DNA from: Lysobacteraceae bacterium
GTDB taxonomy: Bacteria > Pseudomonadota > Gammaproteobacteria > Xanthomonadales > Xanthomonadaceae
Assembly (NCBI GenBank): GCA_004297225.1
Contig: SCUI01000010.1
Location: 310,001-374,000 of the forward strand
Direction of reading: 5' to 3'
DNA length: 64,000 nt
In this document: piece after piece, positions 38,985-48,832 of the stretch
Layout of the letters: every line of letters begins with the position of its first letter
How positions within the stretch are numbered: the first letter of the stretch is position 1
Notes under the pieces: model-generated
Databases searched by the model: none
Seen by the model: only the letters and a program-made list of their open reading frames with translations
Told to the model about the DNA's origin: nothing
Program-made: the position numbers and the translations under genes

Positions 38985-39755
38985 ATGAACGCGAAACCCC
39001 TCATCGCCCTCGCCGCCGCGGCGCTGCTCGCGGCCTGCGCCCACGCACCGCAGCAGCAGCGCAGCCCGCTGGCGCAATGGGTGCCGTCGCCCAACTTCGA
39101 CGCGCGGCGGCCGAACCTGATCGTGATCCACGCCACCGAGGAAGGCTCGGCGCGGCAGGCGTTGGACACCTTGCGCACCGCCAACAGCGGCGGCCCGGTG
39201 AGCGCGCATTACCTGGTCGGCAAGGACGGCGCCATCTACCAGCTGGTCGACGACGGCGACCGCGCCTGGCAGGCGGGCGCCGGCCGCTGGGGCACGATCA
39301 ACGAATTGAACTCGGCATCGATCGGCATCGAGCTCGACAACGACGGCGAGTCGCCGTTCGAGCCGGCGGTGATCGATGCGCTGATCCGGCTGCTCGAGGA
39401 CCTCACCACGCGCCTGGGAATCCCGCGCGACGCGATCATCGCCCATGCCGACATGGCGCCCGCGCGCAAGCGCGACCCCGGTTTCCGCTTCCCGTGGCAG
39501 CAGCTTGCCGACGCCGGCTTCGGCAAGTGGCCGCGCGGGCCACTGGTGGACCCGCCGCCCGGATTCGACCCGTGGATGGCGCTGCGCGTGCTCGGCTATC
39601 CACTGGAGATCGACAAGTCGCCCGGCTACGCCGACACCGTGCGTGCGTTCCACCGCCATTACCGCGGCGACGAGAACGACGTGCTCGACGCGCAGGACGC
39701 GCGGATCCTGCATGCGCTGACCAGGCTGCCCGCGACGTCCCCGCCGCAGCCCTGA
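38985..39755 (+). CDS. N-acetylmuramoyl-L-alanine amidase (AmpD/Ami_2 family) lipoprotein
   Basis: LIVIHATEEGSARQALDTL...VSAHYLVGKDGAIYQLVDDGDRAWQAG; lipobox LAAC. Confidence 0.92.
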   Translation: MNAKPLIALAAAALLAACAHAPQQQRSPLAQWVPSPNFDARRPNLIVIHATEEGSARQALDTLRTANSGGPVSAHYLVGKDGAIYQLVDDGDRAWQAGAGRWGTINELNSASIGIELDNDGESPFEPAVIDALIRLLEDLTTRLGIPRDAIIAHADMAPARKRDPGFRFPWQQLADAGFGKWPRGPLVDPPPGFDPWMALRVLGYPLEIDKSPGYADTVRAFHRHYRGDENDVLDAQDARILHALTRLPATSPPQP

Positions 39756-39761
39756 TCTGCT

Positions 39762-40631
39762 TCAGTCGGTGGCTGCCGGGCTCGCCAGCCAGTCGCGTGG
39801 CGGCATGCCGACCCTGGCCGCGAACGCACGCGACAACGCCGACGGGTTCGCATACCCGAGTTCCCCGCACAGGATCTTGATCGGCCGGCCTTCCCGCAGC
39901 CTGCCCTGGGCCAGGGCGATGCGCCAAGCGCCCAGGTAGTCGGCCGGTGTCTGCCCAACCGCTTCGCGGAACGCATTGGCGAACGCCGTGCGCGACATGC
40001 CCGCGCGCGCGGCCATCCGCTCCAGGGTCCAGGACTCCCCGGGACTCTCGTGCAAGGCCACCAGCACCCGCGCGAGGCGTGGATCCGACAGGCCGGTGAT
40101 GAGGCCCGAGCGCACGCCCGTTTCCAGGGGATGGTCGAGCAACCAGCGCAGCAGCTGGATCACCACCACCTCGAACAAGCGGTCGGCCAGCAACCGCTGG
40201 CCGCAGCGGACCCGGTCGGTTTCGGCGAACAACAGCTCCAGCGCCGCATGCAGGCCCGGAACCCGCGACAGCGGCAACGCGACCAGCGGCGGCAATGCGC
40301 GCGCGAGCGGGTTGTGGGAACCCCCCTCGAAGTCGAGGCGCGCGCAGGTGAAGTCGGGTCCGTCCGCGGGCGGGTTGTGGAAGCGATGCGTGAGCGGACG
40401 CGGATACATCAGCAGCGTCGGCTCGTCGAAACGCATCCGGGCGGGCACGTCGCGCGCACCGGGGTGGCTGACCTCGAGCCGGCCCCGGCGCAGGACGTGC
40501 AGGTAACCGTGTCCGTCGCAGGCGGCGAACTCGCTGACGCCGCACAACGCGCCGGCGTGATGGAGCTGCGCCCGGACCCGGAAGCGTTCGAGGACGCCCG
40601 AAAGGCGATCGATCGGAGGGGAGGCCTGCAT
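39762..40631 (-). CDS. AraC-family transcriptional regulator
   Basis: C-terminal double HTH WTLERMAARAGMSRTAFANAFREAVGQTPADYLGAWRIALAQGRL...GYANPSALSRAFAARVGMPPRDW. Confidence 0.93.
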   Translation of the reverse strand: MQASPPIDRLSGVLERFRVRAQLHHAGALCGVSEFAACDGHGYLHVLRRGRLEVSHPGARDVPARMRFDEPTLLMYPRPLTHRFHNPPADGPDFTCARLDFEGGSHNPLARALPPLVALPLSRVPGLHAALELLFAETDRVRCGQRLLADRLFEVVVIQLLRWLLDHPLETGVRSGLITGLSDPRLARVLVALHESPGESWTLERMAARAGMSRTAFANAFREAVGQTPADYLGAWRIALAQGRLREGRPIKILCGELGYANPSALSRAFAARVGMPPRDWLASPAATD

Positions 40632-40726
40632 TGTACGAAATGATATTTCTTGTGGACACATTGGATCAAATCGTACAGCAGGCTGGGCCACACTGCGTCA
40701 CCACCAAACTACGGGAGCTACCGAAC

Positions 40727-41479
40727 ATGAAATCCCCGACCTACCCCGTGCTGCTGGCGGCGCTTGGCGCAGGCTGCATCGGTTGCGCGATGGCGCAGGA
40801 CGCGGCGCACGCCGGCGGCCTGGCCAGCGCGGCCCAGCCCGCGGTGGACGCGCCGTTCGACATCGTCCATACGCGGATATCCACCGAGGGCGCCGTCGCC
40901 GTCTTCCACATGGCGGTGTCCGGCAAGGCCGGCGCCTCCCGGCCCGCCAGCACCGGCAAGCTCGCCGGCAGTTCGGTGTTTTCCTATGTCTGGCCGACCA
41001 GCCTGGATCCGTCCGTGGTCGGCTTCGAGGCAAAGGCCGGCATCCTCGCTTTTGCCGTCACCGCCCATCCGGATTTCGACGACACGCCCTTGTTCGACGA
41101 GAACGGCGACGGGAAACGGGAGAACGACGGCGATCTCTGGCACTCGCACTGGGTCGTCCTGCAGCCGGATCCCGCCTGCGGCGAGGCCGCGCTGAAGGTC
41201 GTGGACATCCCCGGGGGCGCGACGCCCCGCCTGCCCAGGACCTGGCCGGGTTTGCCGATCCTGATCGACAGTCCCGGTTGGTCGCCTACCTTCGACGGCG
41301 GGACGGTGGAGGTCCGAGTGCCCTTCGACGATATCGGCGCGGTCGGGGCGGGGGGCTTCGACGGCGTGACCGCGGCCCTTCGCGTCAACGCCAGCGTGCA
41401 CAGCCCGCTGTTGTGCGTGGTCGACGTGTTCAAGGTCGCCTCGGGCGATCTGTCGCTGCCGGGCAAGGTCAACCGCTAA
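40727..41479 (+). CDS. Secreted hypothetical protein, divergent from AraC regulator
   Basis: Signal peptide MKSPTYPVLLAALGAGCIGCAMAQDA; 250 aa. Confidence 0.7.
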   Translation: MKSPTYPVLLAALGAGCIGCAMAQDAAHAGGLASAAQPAVDAPFDIVHTRISTEGAVAVFHMAVSGKAGASRPASTGKLAGSSVFSYVWPTSLDPSVVGFEAKAGILAFAVTAHPDFDDTPLFDENGDGKRENDGDLWHSHWVVLQPDPACGEAALKVVDIPGGATPRLPRTWPGLPILIDSPGWSPTFDGGTVEVRVPFDDIGAVGAGGFDGVTAALRVNASVHSPLLCVVDVFKVASGDLSLPGKVNR

Positions 41480-41483
41480 GGTT

Positions 41484-41500
41484 TGCACTATATTGGTGCA
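41484..41500 (+). promoter_or_regulatory. NtrC-like box TGCACTATATTGGTGCA abutting the ntrB start codon
   Basis: Match to TGCAC-N7-GTGCA dyad. Confidence 0.75.
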
Positions 41501-42541
41501 ATGACCGATGTCGCTGCCCTCGATGCACTCAGCACCCCGGTGGCGTGGACCGGCGCGGACGGTTGCATCGTCGGGGCCAATTCCGCGTTCGGGCGCTGGC
41601 TCGGCGTCGGCGCGCGCCGGCTGCCGGGCCTGCCGCTCGCCGCGCTCGAGGCCGACGGCACGCGCCTGGCCACGTGGCTGGAGGCGCCCGGCGACGAAGC
41701 CATTCGCCTGCGTCGCTTGGCCTTCGCGTTCCCGGGACAGCTGCAACGCTTCGCCGATGCGGCGCTGTCGCCGCGCGACGGCGGCGGCTGGTGGCTGGAA
41801 GCCCATCCGGTCGACGAATTCCCGGGCGAGGATCCGGTGCAGGCGCTGCCGCTGGCGGTGGCGGCCGCGCTGAAGGGGCTCGCCCACGAGTTGCGCAATC
41901 CGCTCGCGGGGGTCAAGGGCGCCGCGCAGCTGCTGGCGCGCCGCGCCGAGCGCCGGCTCGACAACGACGAGGAACGCGAGCTCACCGCGTTGATCTGTTC
42001 CGAGGTCGACCGTCTTGCCGCACTGCTGGACCGGTTGCTGTCGCCGGCGCCGCCGCGGCCGCACTCGCCGCTCAACATCCACGCCGTGCTGGAACGCGTG
42101 TTGCGGCTGGCCGAAAGCGACGCCGGCTGGGCGGTGCGGCTTGTGCGCGACTACGACCCGAGCCTGCCGGAAGTCGATGGCGACGAGGATCGCCTGGTGC
42201 AGGCGGCCTGGAACCTGGTGCGCAACGCGATCGAGGCCGGCGCGGCCAACGTCACCCTGCGCACGCGCGTCGAGCATGGCGCGCGCATCGGCGAAGTCGC
42301 GCACGCGCTGGTACTGCGGCTCGAGATCGTCGACGACGGCCGCGGCGTGCCCGAGGAGGTCGCCGAGCAGGTGTTCCTGCCGCTGGTCAGCGGCCGCGCC
42401 GAAGGCACTGGCCTGGGACTGGCCCTGGCGCAGCAGGTCGCGCGCGAGCACCGCGGTTCGCTGGCGTTCCGTTCCCGCCCCGGGCATACGGTGTTCACCT
42501 TGCTGCTGCCGCTGCCGACGGAGGCGCCGGAGCATGGCTGA
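41501..42541 (+). CDS. ntrB: Nitrogen regulation sensor kinase NtrB (GlnL)
   Basis: LAHELRNPLAGVKGAAQLL; ATPase GTGLGLALAQQVAREHRG. Confidence 0.93.
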   Translation: MTDVAALDALSTPVAWTGADGCIVGANSAFGRWLGVGARRLPGLPLAALEADGTRLATWLEAPGDEAIRLRRLAFAFPGQLQRFADAALSPRDGGGWWLEAHPVDEFPGEDPVQALPLAVAAALKGLAHELRNPLAGVKGAAQLLARRAERRLDNDEERELTALICSEVDRLAALLDRLLSPAPPRPHSPLNIHAVLERVLRLAESDAGWAVRLVRDYDPSLPEVDGDEDRLVQAAWNLVRNAIEAGAANVTLRTRVEHGARIGEVAHALVLRLEIVDDGRGVPEEVAEQVFLPLVSGRAEGTGLGLALAQQVAREHRGSLAFRSRPGHTVFTLLLPLPTEAPEHG

Positions 42542-43964
42542 TCCCGCCGCGCTGGTCTGGGTCGTCGACGACGATCGTGCCGTGCGCTTCGTCCTCGCCA
42601 CCGCGCTGCGCGAAGCCGGGCATCGCGTGCGCGAATTCGCCAGCGCCGCCGACGCACTCGCGGCGCTGCCCGGCGATGTCCCCGCATTGATCTACACCGA
42701 CGTGAGGATGCCCGGCGACGATGGGCTCGCCCTGCTGCGCAAGCTCAAGGCCGCGCACCCGCAGCTGCCGGTGATCGTGATGTCGGCCTATACCGACATC
42801 GCCAGCACCGCGGGCGCGTTCCGCGGTGGCGCCTGGGAGTTCCTGTCCAAGCCCTTCGACCTGGACCATGCCGTCGCACTGGCCGAACGTGCGCTGCCAA
42901 CGCGTTTTGCAATGATGCCGGCACAGGGACGTGCGGGCACTGGGGATTCCGCGGACGCGGCGGGCATCGGCGTCCTGGTCGGCGAGGCGCCGGCGATGCG
43001 CGCGCTGTTCCGCAGCATCGGCCGGCTGGCACAGGCGCCGCTGTCGGTGCTGGTCACCGGCGAGACCGGCACCGGCAAGGAACTGGTGGCCCGCGCGCTG
43101 CACCGCGAATCGCCGCGCGCGGACAAGCCGTTCGTGGCGCTCAATACCGCGGCGATCCCCGCCGAGCTGCTGGAATCGGAACTGTTCGGCCACGAGGCCG
43201 GCGCGTTCACCGGGGCGACGAAGCGCCATGTCGGCCGCTTCGAACAGGCCCACGGCGGCACCCTGTTCCTGGACGAGGTGGGCGACATGCCGCTGCCGCT
43301 GCAGGTGCGGCTGCTGCGCGTGCTGGCGGAGGGCGAGTTCTTCCGCGTCGGCGGTCGCGAACTGATCCGCGTGGACGTGCGCGTGATCGCCGCGACCCAC
43401 CAGCCGCTGCAGCGCCTGGTGGACGAGGGCCGTTTCCGCGCCGACCTGCTGCACCGGCTGGACGTGGTGCGGCTGGAACTGCCGCCGTTGCGCGAGCGCC
43501 GCGAGGACGTGCCGCAACTGGCCGCGCGCTTCCTCGCCAGTGCCGCGGCCGCGCTGGGGAATGCGCCCAAGCGCCTGTCCGGCGCGGCGCTGGCGCGCCT
43601 GCAGGCACACGACTGGCCGGGCAACGTGCGCGAGCTCGAGAACCTGTGCTGGCGGTTGGCGGCCCTGGCCCCGGACGAACGGATCGAAGCGGATGACTTG
43701 GCGCCGTTGGGCACGCCCGGGCAGGCCGGCGCAGCCGCGACCGGCGCGCCGGAAGACTGGGATGCCGCGCTGGCGGCCTGGGCGCGTGCGCGCCTGGCCG
43801 AAGGCGCCGGCGACCTCCACGCCCAGGCCCGCGAGCGCATGGAGCAGGCCCTGTTCGAGGCCGCGCTGGAGCGCAGTGGCGGTCGCCGTGGCGAGGCCGC
43901 GGCCCTGCTCGGCGTCGGCCGCAATACGCTCACCCGAAAACTGGGGTCGAGACGAGTACCCTGA
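42534..43964 (+). CDS. ntrC: Nitrogen regulation response regulator NtrC (GlnG)
   Basis: REC, AAA+ GETGTGKELVARALH, GAFTGA loop, C-terminal Fis-type HTH. Confidence 0.95.
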   Translation: MADPAALVWVVDDDRAVRFVLATALREAGHRVREFASAADALAALPGDVPALIYTDVRMPGDDGLALLRKLKAAHPQLPVIVMSAYTDIASTAGAFRGGAWEFLSKPFDLDHAVALAERALPTRFAMMPAQGRAGTGDSADAAGIGVLVGEAPAMRALFRSIGRLAQAPLSVLVTGETGTGKELVARALHRESPRADKPFVALNTAAIPAELLESELFGHEAGAFTGATKRHVGRFEQAHGGTLFLDEVGDMPLPLQVRLLRVLAEGEFFRVGGRELIRVDVRVIAATHQPLQRLVDEGRFRADLLHRLDVVRLELPPLRERREDVPQLAARFLASAAAALGNAPKRLSGAALARLQAHDWPGNVRELENLCWRLAALAPDERIEADDLAPLGTPGQAGAAATGAPEDWDAALAAWARARLAEGAGDLHAQARERMEQALFEAALERSGGRRGEAAALLGVGRNTLTRKLGSRRVP

Positions 43965-43996
43965 ACCGGTTACCCCACGAGAGGAAGGAGTCCGCC

Positions 43997-44551
43997 ATGC
44001 GCCTTGCACCGTTCGCCACCGCCGTCCTGTCCGCGCTCGCCGTTGCCGCCTGCACCACCTCGCCGGTCGCCACGGCGCCGGCACCCGCCGTGGAAATGCA
44101 CGACGGCGTCGCCAACCTCGCGTCCGCCTCGGGCAGCCTGGTCAGCGGCAGCCTGCAGGTGATGTCGATGGGCAGCGGCGTGCATATCGCCGGCGACGTC
44201 GGCGGCCTGCAGCCGGGCAGCTCGCACGGCTTCCACATCCACGAGAAGGGCGATTGCAGCGCCGCGGACGCAACCAGCGCGGGCGGCCACTTCAATCCGC
44301 TGGGCGCGCCGCACGGGCGCATGGAGACCACGCCGCACCACGCCGGCGACATGGACAACATCGTCGCCGACGGCGACGGCGTCGCCCACGTCAACATGCA
44401 TGTCAGCGGCGTCACCCTGGGCGGCGGCGGCCCGACCGACATCGCCGGCCGCGCGCTGGTGGTGCATGCGCAACCGGACGACTACAAGTCGCAGCCTTCG
44501 GGCGACGCCGGTGCGCGGGTGGCCTGCGGGGTGATCACGATCCTGGATTGA
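43997..44551 (+). CDS. Cu/Zn superoxide dismutase family lipoprotein
   Basis: GFHIHEKGDCSAADATSAGGHFNP...MGMHVSGVTL-like region, GRALVVHAQPDDYKSQPSGDAGARVACGVI. Confidence 0.93.
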   Translation: MRLAPFATAVLSALAVAACTTSPVATAPAPAVEMHDGVANLASASGSLVSGSLQVMSMGSGVHIAGDVGGLQPGSSHGFHIHEKGDCSAADATSAGGHFNPLGAPHGRMETTPHHAGDMDNIVADGDGVAHVNMHVSGVTLGGGGPTDIAGRALVVHAQPDDYKSQPSGDAGARVACGVITILD

Positions 44552-44558
44552 GGCGGCG

Positions 44559-45446
44559 TCACACGTCCGGCGTTTCGCTGGCGTTGCAGTGCGCGAAAGT
44601 GACCGGCACGCCGTGCGCTTCCAGCACGGCGGCGAACTGTCGCTGGCGCGCCTGGAACAGGTCGAAACCACGGCGCAGGCGCGCCTCGTCCCGTTCGTCC
44701 GGGGCATGGCGCGCCTGCCAGGCCGCCGGCGAGAACATCGCGATCCGCGCCGCGCCGTCGGCATAGTGCGCAAGCGGTTCTCGCGGGCCGTCCGTCCAGG
44801 CTTCCTGCGACGGCGCCAGCAAGGCCGCTTCCAGCAGCGGCCACAACGGCGCCAGGCCCGAGTGCTCGTATTGCATCGCGGTCATCGCCAGCAGGTCGTG
44901 CAGGGTGAGGTAGCGCGCGTGCTCCACGCGCATCCCGAACAGGTCCTGCGCCAGCAGCGCCGTTTCCGCGCCGGCCATGCCGGTTTCCACCAGGTCGCGC
45001 TCGAAGGCGTCGCGGACGCGCCCGGCGACGCCGGCGTCGCCCTGCAGCACGAACGGCAGCAGCCGGAGCGGGCCGCCGGTGTAATCGGGCGAGGGCGCGA
45101 GGTTGCCGGGCAGCTGTTCGTCGTGGGCGCCGAAGGCGATCACCTGCGAGCCGCCGCCAGCCACCGCGTCGCGCGGCGCGGCGGCCGCCAGTTCGACCAG
45201 CCCGCGGTACAGCGGCCAGCCCGGGCGCAGCAGTTCGACCGGGTCGTAGTGCGCGCCCACCAGCACCAGGTCCAGCGAGGCGGCCTCGTCGTTGAAACCG
45301 GCCAGGTCCATCGCCACCCGCATCGCCAGCCGGCCGGCGGCGTCCTGGGCCAGGCGGTCGCGCGCGACCGGGTCGCCCGGCGCCAGTTCCAGCGCAAGCG
45401 CGGCAAGCACGGTGGTTTCGCCGGAATCGTGGATCGGGTCGCTCAT
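44559..45446 (-). CDS. Conserved hypothetical protein, 295 aa
   Basis: Long ORF with coding-like composition; no family recognised. Confidence 0.65.
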   Translation of the reverse strand: MSDPIHDSGETTVLAALALELAPGDPVARDRLAQDAAGRLAMRVAMDLAGFNDEAASLDLVLVGAHYDPVELLRPGWPLYRGLVELAAAAPRDAVAGGGSQVIAFGAHDEQLPGNLAPSPDYTGGPLRLLPFVLQGDAGVAGRVRDAFERDLVETGMAGAETALLAQDLFGMRVEHARYLTLHDLLAMTAMQYEHSGLAPLWPLLEAALLAPSQEAWTDGPREPLAHYADGAARIAMFSPAAWQARHAPDERDEARLRRGFDLFQARQRQFAAVLEAHGVPVTFAHCNASETPDV

Positions 45447-45490
45447 TGGTGATTGGCCCTGCACGACGGCCGCATTAGACTGGCTGCATT

Positions 45491-46804
45491 ATGCCCGCGC
45501 TTCCACGCGGGCCGTGCGAGGTCACGATGCTGCAAGGCCGCCCCGTCGCCGTGCTAGGCGGCGTCCGCATTCCGTTCTGCCGGCAGAACACGGCGTATGC
45601 CGACGTCGGCAACCTCGGGATGTCCGTGCGCACGCTCGGCGCGCTGGTCGAGAAGTTCGGCCTGCACGGACAGCAGCTGGGCGAAGTCGCGATGGGCGCG
45701 GTGATCAAGCATCCGTCGGACTGGAACCTGGCGCGTGAGGCGGCGCTGTCGTCGGGCCTGTCGCCGCTCACGCCGGGGATCACCCTGCAACGTGCGTGCG
45801 GAACCTCGCTGGATGCGATCGTGCTGGTCGGCAGCAAGATCGCCACCGGGCAGGTCGAGTCGGGCATCGGCGGCGGCAGCGACACCACCTCCGACGTGCC
45901 GATCGTCTACGGCCAGGCGTTCCGCCGCCGCTTGCTGCACGCCGCTCGCGCGAAGACCCCGCGCGATCGCATCGCCGCGTTCCGGGGTTTCCGTTTCAGC
46001 GAACTGAAGCCCGAATTCCCGGGTGTTGCCGAACCGCGCACGAGGAAGTCGATGGGCGACCACTGCGAGGACATGGCGCGGGAATGGAACATCGCGCGCG
46101 ATTCGCAGGATGCCTGGGCGGTGTCCTCGCACCACAAGGCGGCCGCCGCCTACGAGCGCGGCTTCTTCGACGACCTGGTGGTGCCGTTCCGCGGCGTCTC
46201 CCGCGACAACATCCTGCGGCCCGACACCTCGATCGAGAAGCTGGCGACGCTGAAGCCGGCTTTCGACAAGACCTCCGGCCACGGCACGCTGACCGCCGGC
46301 AACTCGACGCCGCTCACCGACGGCGCCGCCGCCTGCCTGCTGTCGAGCGACGAATGGGCAGCCGCGCATGGCCACGAGGTGCTGTGCCACCTGCGCGACG
46401 CGCAGGTCGCGGCGGTGGATTTCGTGCATGGCGAAGGCCTGCTGATGGCGCCGACGATCGCGGTGCCGCAGATGCTCGCGCGCAATGGCCTCTCGCTGCA
46501 GGACTTCGACTTCTACGAGATCCACGAGGCGTTCGCGGCGCAGGTGCTGTGCACCCTGCGCGCGTGGGAAAGCGAGGAGTACTGCCGCAACCGCCTGGGC
46601 CTGGACGCGCCGCTGGGCGCGATCGACGTGGCCAGGATCAATCCGAACGGCTCCTCGCTCGCCACCGGCCATCCGTTCGCCGCCACCGGCGCGCGGATCG
46701 TCGCCGGCGCGGCGAAGGAATTGAAGGAGCGGGGCGGCGGCCGCTGCCTGGTGTCGATCTGCACCGCGGGCGGCATGGGCGTCGTCGCCATCCTCGAGCG
46801 CTAG
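45491..46804 (+). CDS. Acetyl-CoA C-acyltransferase (thiolase)
   Basis: LQRACGTSLDAIVL, NPNGSSLATGHPFAATGARI, GGGRCLVSICTAGGMG; start 45491 or 45527. Confidence 0.93.
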   Translation: MPALPRGPCEVTMLQGRPVAVLGGVRIPFCRQNTAYADVGNLGMSVRTLGALVEKFGLHGQQLGEVAMGAVIKHPSDWNLAREAALSSGLSPLTPGITLQRACGTSLDAIVLVGSKIATGQVESGIGGGSDTTSDVPIVYGQAFRRRLLHAARAKTPRDRIAAFRGFRFSELKPEFPGVAEPRTRKSMGDHCEDMAREWNIARDSQDAWAVSSHHKAAAAYERGFFDDLVVPFRGVSRDNILRPDTSIEKLATLKPAFDKTSGHGTLTAGNSTPLTDGAAACLLSSDEWAAAHGHEVLCHLRDAQVAAVDFVHGEGLLMAPTIAVPQMLARNGLSLQDFDFYEIHEAFAAQVLCTLRAWESEEYCRNRLGLDAPLGAIDVARINPNGSSLATGHPFAATGARIVAGAAKELKERGGGRCLVSICTAGGMGVVAILER

Positions 46805-48012
46805 ATCGCGGCGCTGTCGCCGATGCGCGGGCGCAACTCGCGGTCGGGCAGCGCGGTGACGGCCTCGCCGCGCGCCGCCCGCAGCGCATTCGCGTAGCAC
46901 TGCCGCGCCAGCGCGTCGTCCTCCATCGAGGCGAAGCCGTCGCCCAGTTCCTCCCAGGCCTCGCTGCCGGCGCCCTGCGCGATCGCGCGATGCAGGTAGT
47001 TCTCGGCGTGCGCCCACTGGCCCTGCGCGCGCGACAGTCGGCCCAGCGTCAGCAGCAGGGCGGGGCTGGCCGGGTGCGATTGCAGCCAGCGCTCCGCCTG
47101 CGCGGCACGCGCATCCACGCGGCCGATCGGCAACGTGCCATATCGCTCCGCGAGGCCTTCATCCCAGCGCGCATCCAGCGCCTGCTCCAGCGCGCGGGTC
47201 GCCGCATCGTCCCAGCGCAGGGCCGCGGCGCGTCCGGCATAGGCGCCGACCACGCCCGGTTCGCTGCGCAGCGGCTTGGGCAGGCTTTCCCAGCGTTCGG
47301 CGAGCACGTTGGCGTCGTCGGCCTGGCGCAGCGCGGCTTCGGCCCATTGCTCCTGCAACTCGTCCAGCCGCGTCGCCGGCAGCGCCTGTTGCTGGCGCAG
47401 CGTGCCCAGCAGCCCGTAGGCCTGCGCGGCCTGGCCATTCGCGGCGAGCGCCTGTGCGCGCAATGCCAGCCCGCGCGGCGGCAGCGGTTGCGCCGCCGGC
47501 GCATCGAGCGCGACCAGGGCATCGGTGGGCCGGTGTTCCTCCAGCGCCAGCTCGGCCAGGGCGATCGCGCGCAGGGCCGCCTGCGACTCGTCGAGCGCGG
47601 CAATTTGCGCGCGCGCCGCGCCATGGTCGCCGCGCGCGATCGCGGCGCGGGCGGCCGCCAGTCGTGCACCGGTCGCCACGTCGCTGTCGGTCGACGCTTC
47701 GACGAGCAGTTTTTCGGCGCGTTCATAATGGCCGCGGTCCAGCGCCTCGAGGCCTTCGCCCAGCCGCGCGCGGCCGCGGCGATCGCGACGCGCGCGCCAG
47801 CTGCGCCACGGCAGCATCAACAGACTCCACGCCAGCGCCAGCAGCACCAGCGCCACCACGGTGGCCAGCACAACCGCCGCGAACGTCGTTTCGTGGTCGT
47901 AACCGCGGAACCGGACGAGCACGTAACCCGGGTCGGCGAGGAGCAGCTGCGCGGCCAACGCGCCCAGCAGCGCCAGCACGATCCAGAACAGCAAGTTGCG
48001 GAACAGGTTCAT
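46801..48012 (-). CDS. hemY: Heme biosynthesis HemY (TPR) protein
   Basis: MNLFRNLLFWIVLALLGALAAQLLLADPGYVLVRFRGYDHETT; TPR-like; next to hemD. Confidence 0.88.
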   Translation of the reverse strand: MNLFRNLLFWIVLALLGALAAQLLLADPGYVLVRFRGYDHETTFAAVVLATVVALVLLALAWSLLMLPWRSWRARRDRRGRARLGEGLEALDRGHYERAEKLLVEASTDSDVATGARLAAARAAIARGDHGAARAQIAALDESQAALRAIALAELALEEHRPTDALVALDAPAAQPLPPRGLALRAQALAANGQAAQAYGLLGTLRQQQALPATRLDELQEQWAEAALRQADDANVLAERWESLPKPLRSEPGVVGAYAGRAAALRWDDAATRALEQALDARWDEGLAERYGTLPIGRVDARAAQAERWLQSHPASPALLLTLGRLSRAQGQWAHAENYLHRAIAQGAGSEAWEELGDGFASMEDDALARQCYANALRAARGEAVTALPDRELRPRIGDSAAI

Positions 48013-48051
48013 CGCGCGATTCCTCCGTGAAGGCCACGTGTCCTGCACAAG

Positions 48052-48804
48052 TTAAACGGGGGGCCGTGGGCAGGCGGTGAGCAGGTCCTCGGGCATGGCG
48101 CTGGCGGCGACCACCACCTGGGTGAAACCGCGCTGTCGCGCGAGCGCGGCCAACCGTTCGCTGGCGGCAAGCACGCCCGCGCGTTGCAATGCCGCGATGT
48201 CGTCTTGCGCCAGCGTGGCAAGCAGTGTCTCCAGGGCCGCGCCACTGGAGAGCGCGATCCACGCTGGCGCCTGCAGTGCGCGCAACGCCTCCAGCGCGCG
48301 CCCCTCCGGTGCCACCGGGATCCGCTCGTAGACATCGGCGCGCAGCACGTGCGCGCCGCGTCGTTGCAACGCCGGCGCGATTTCGCCGCGGCCGCCGGGC
48401 GCGGTCACCAGGCCGACCGCGAGGCCGTTGACGTGCTGCAGTTCGGCCAGCGCCAGCAGGCCCTCGCTGTCCATGCGCGCGGGCGCCACCGCCGCGATGC
48501 CCGCTTCGCGCAGTGCGGCCGCCGTGCCGTTGCCCACCGCAAGCCAGGCGGCTCCCGGCGCCGGCAGCAGTTTCTCCAGCCGCGCGGCTGCCGCGACCGC
48601 CATCGGGCTGGTGAACACGACCCGCGGGGCGCCCAGCGCCGCGGCCAGCGCCGCGCGGGTACGCGCGTCATCGCGCGGTTGTAGGCGCCAGGGCGACAGC
48701 GGCAGCAGCGTGGCGCCGCGCGACTCCGCAGCGCGGCGCATGGCATCGTGCGCGCCGGCAGGGCGCAACGAAACCACGGTAGTGCCGGCCAGCGGTCCGC
48801 TCAT
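48052..48804 (-). CDS. hemD: Uroporphyrinogen-III synthase
   Basis: VVFTSPMAVAAAARL, AVGNGTAAALREAG, IALSSGAALETLLATL; upstream of hemY. Confidence 0.88.
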   Translation of the reverse strand: MSGPLAGTTVVSLRPAGAHDAMRRAAESRGATLLPLSPWRLQPRDDARTRAALAAALGAPRVVFTSPMAVAAAARLEKLLPAPGAAWLAVGNGTAAALREAGIAAVAPARMDSEGLLALAELQHVNGLAVGLVTAPGGRGEIAPALQRRGAHVLRADVYERIPVAPEGRALEALRALQAPAWIALSSGAALETLLATLAQDDIAALQRAGVLAASERLAALARQRGFTQVVVAASAMPEDLLTACPRPPV

Positions 48805-48832
48805 GCGCGGGCGAGTGTGGCACAGTGCCGCC

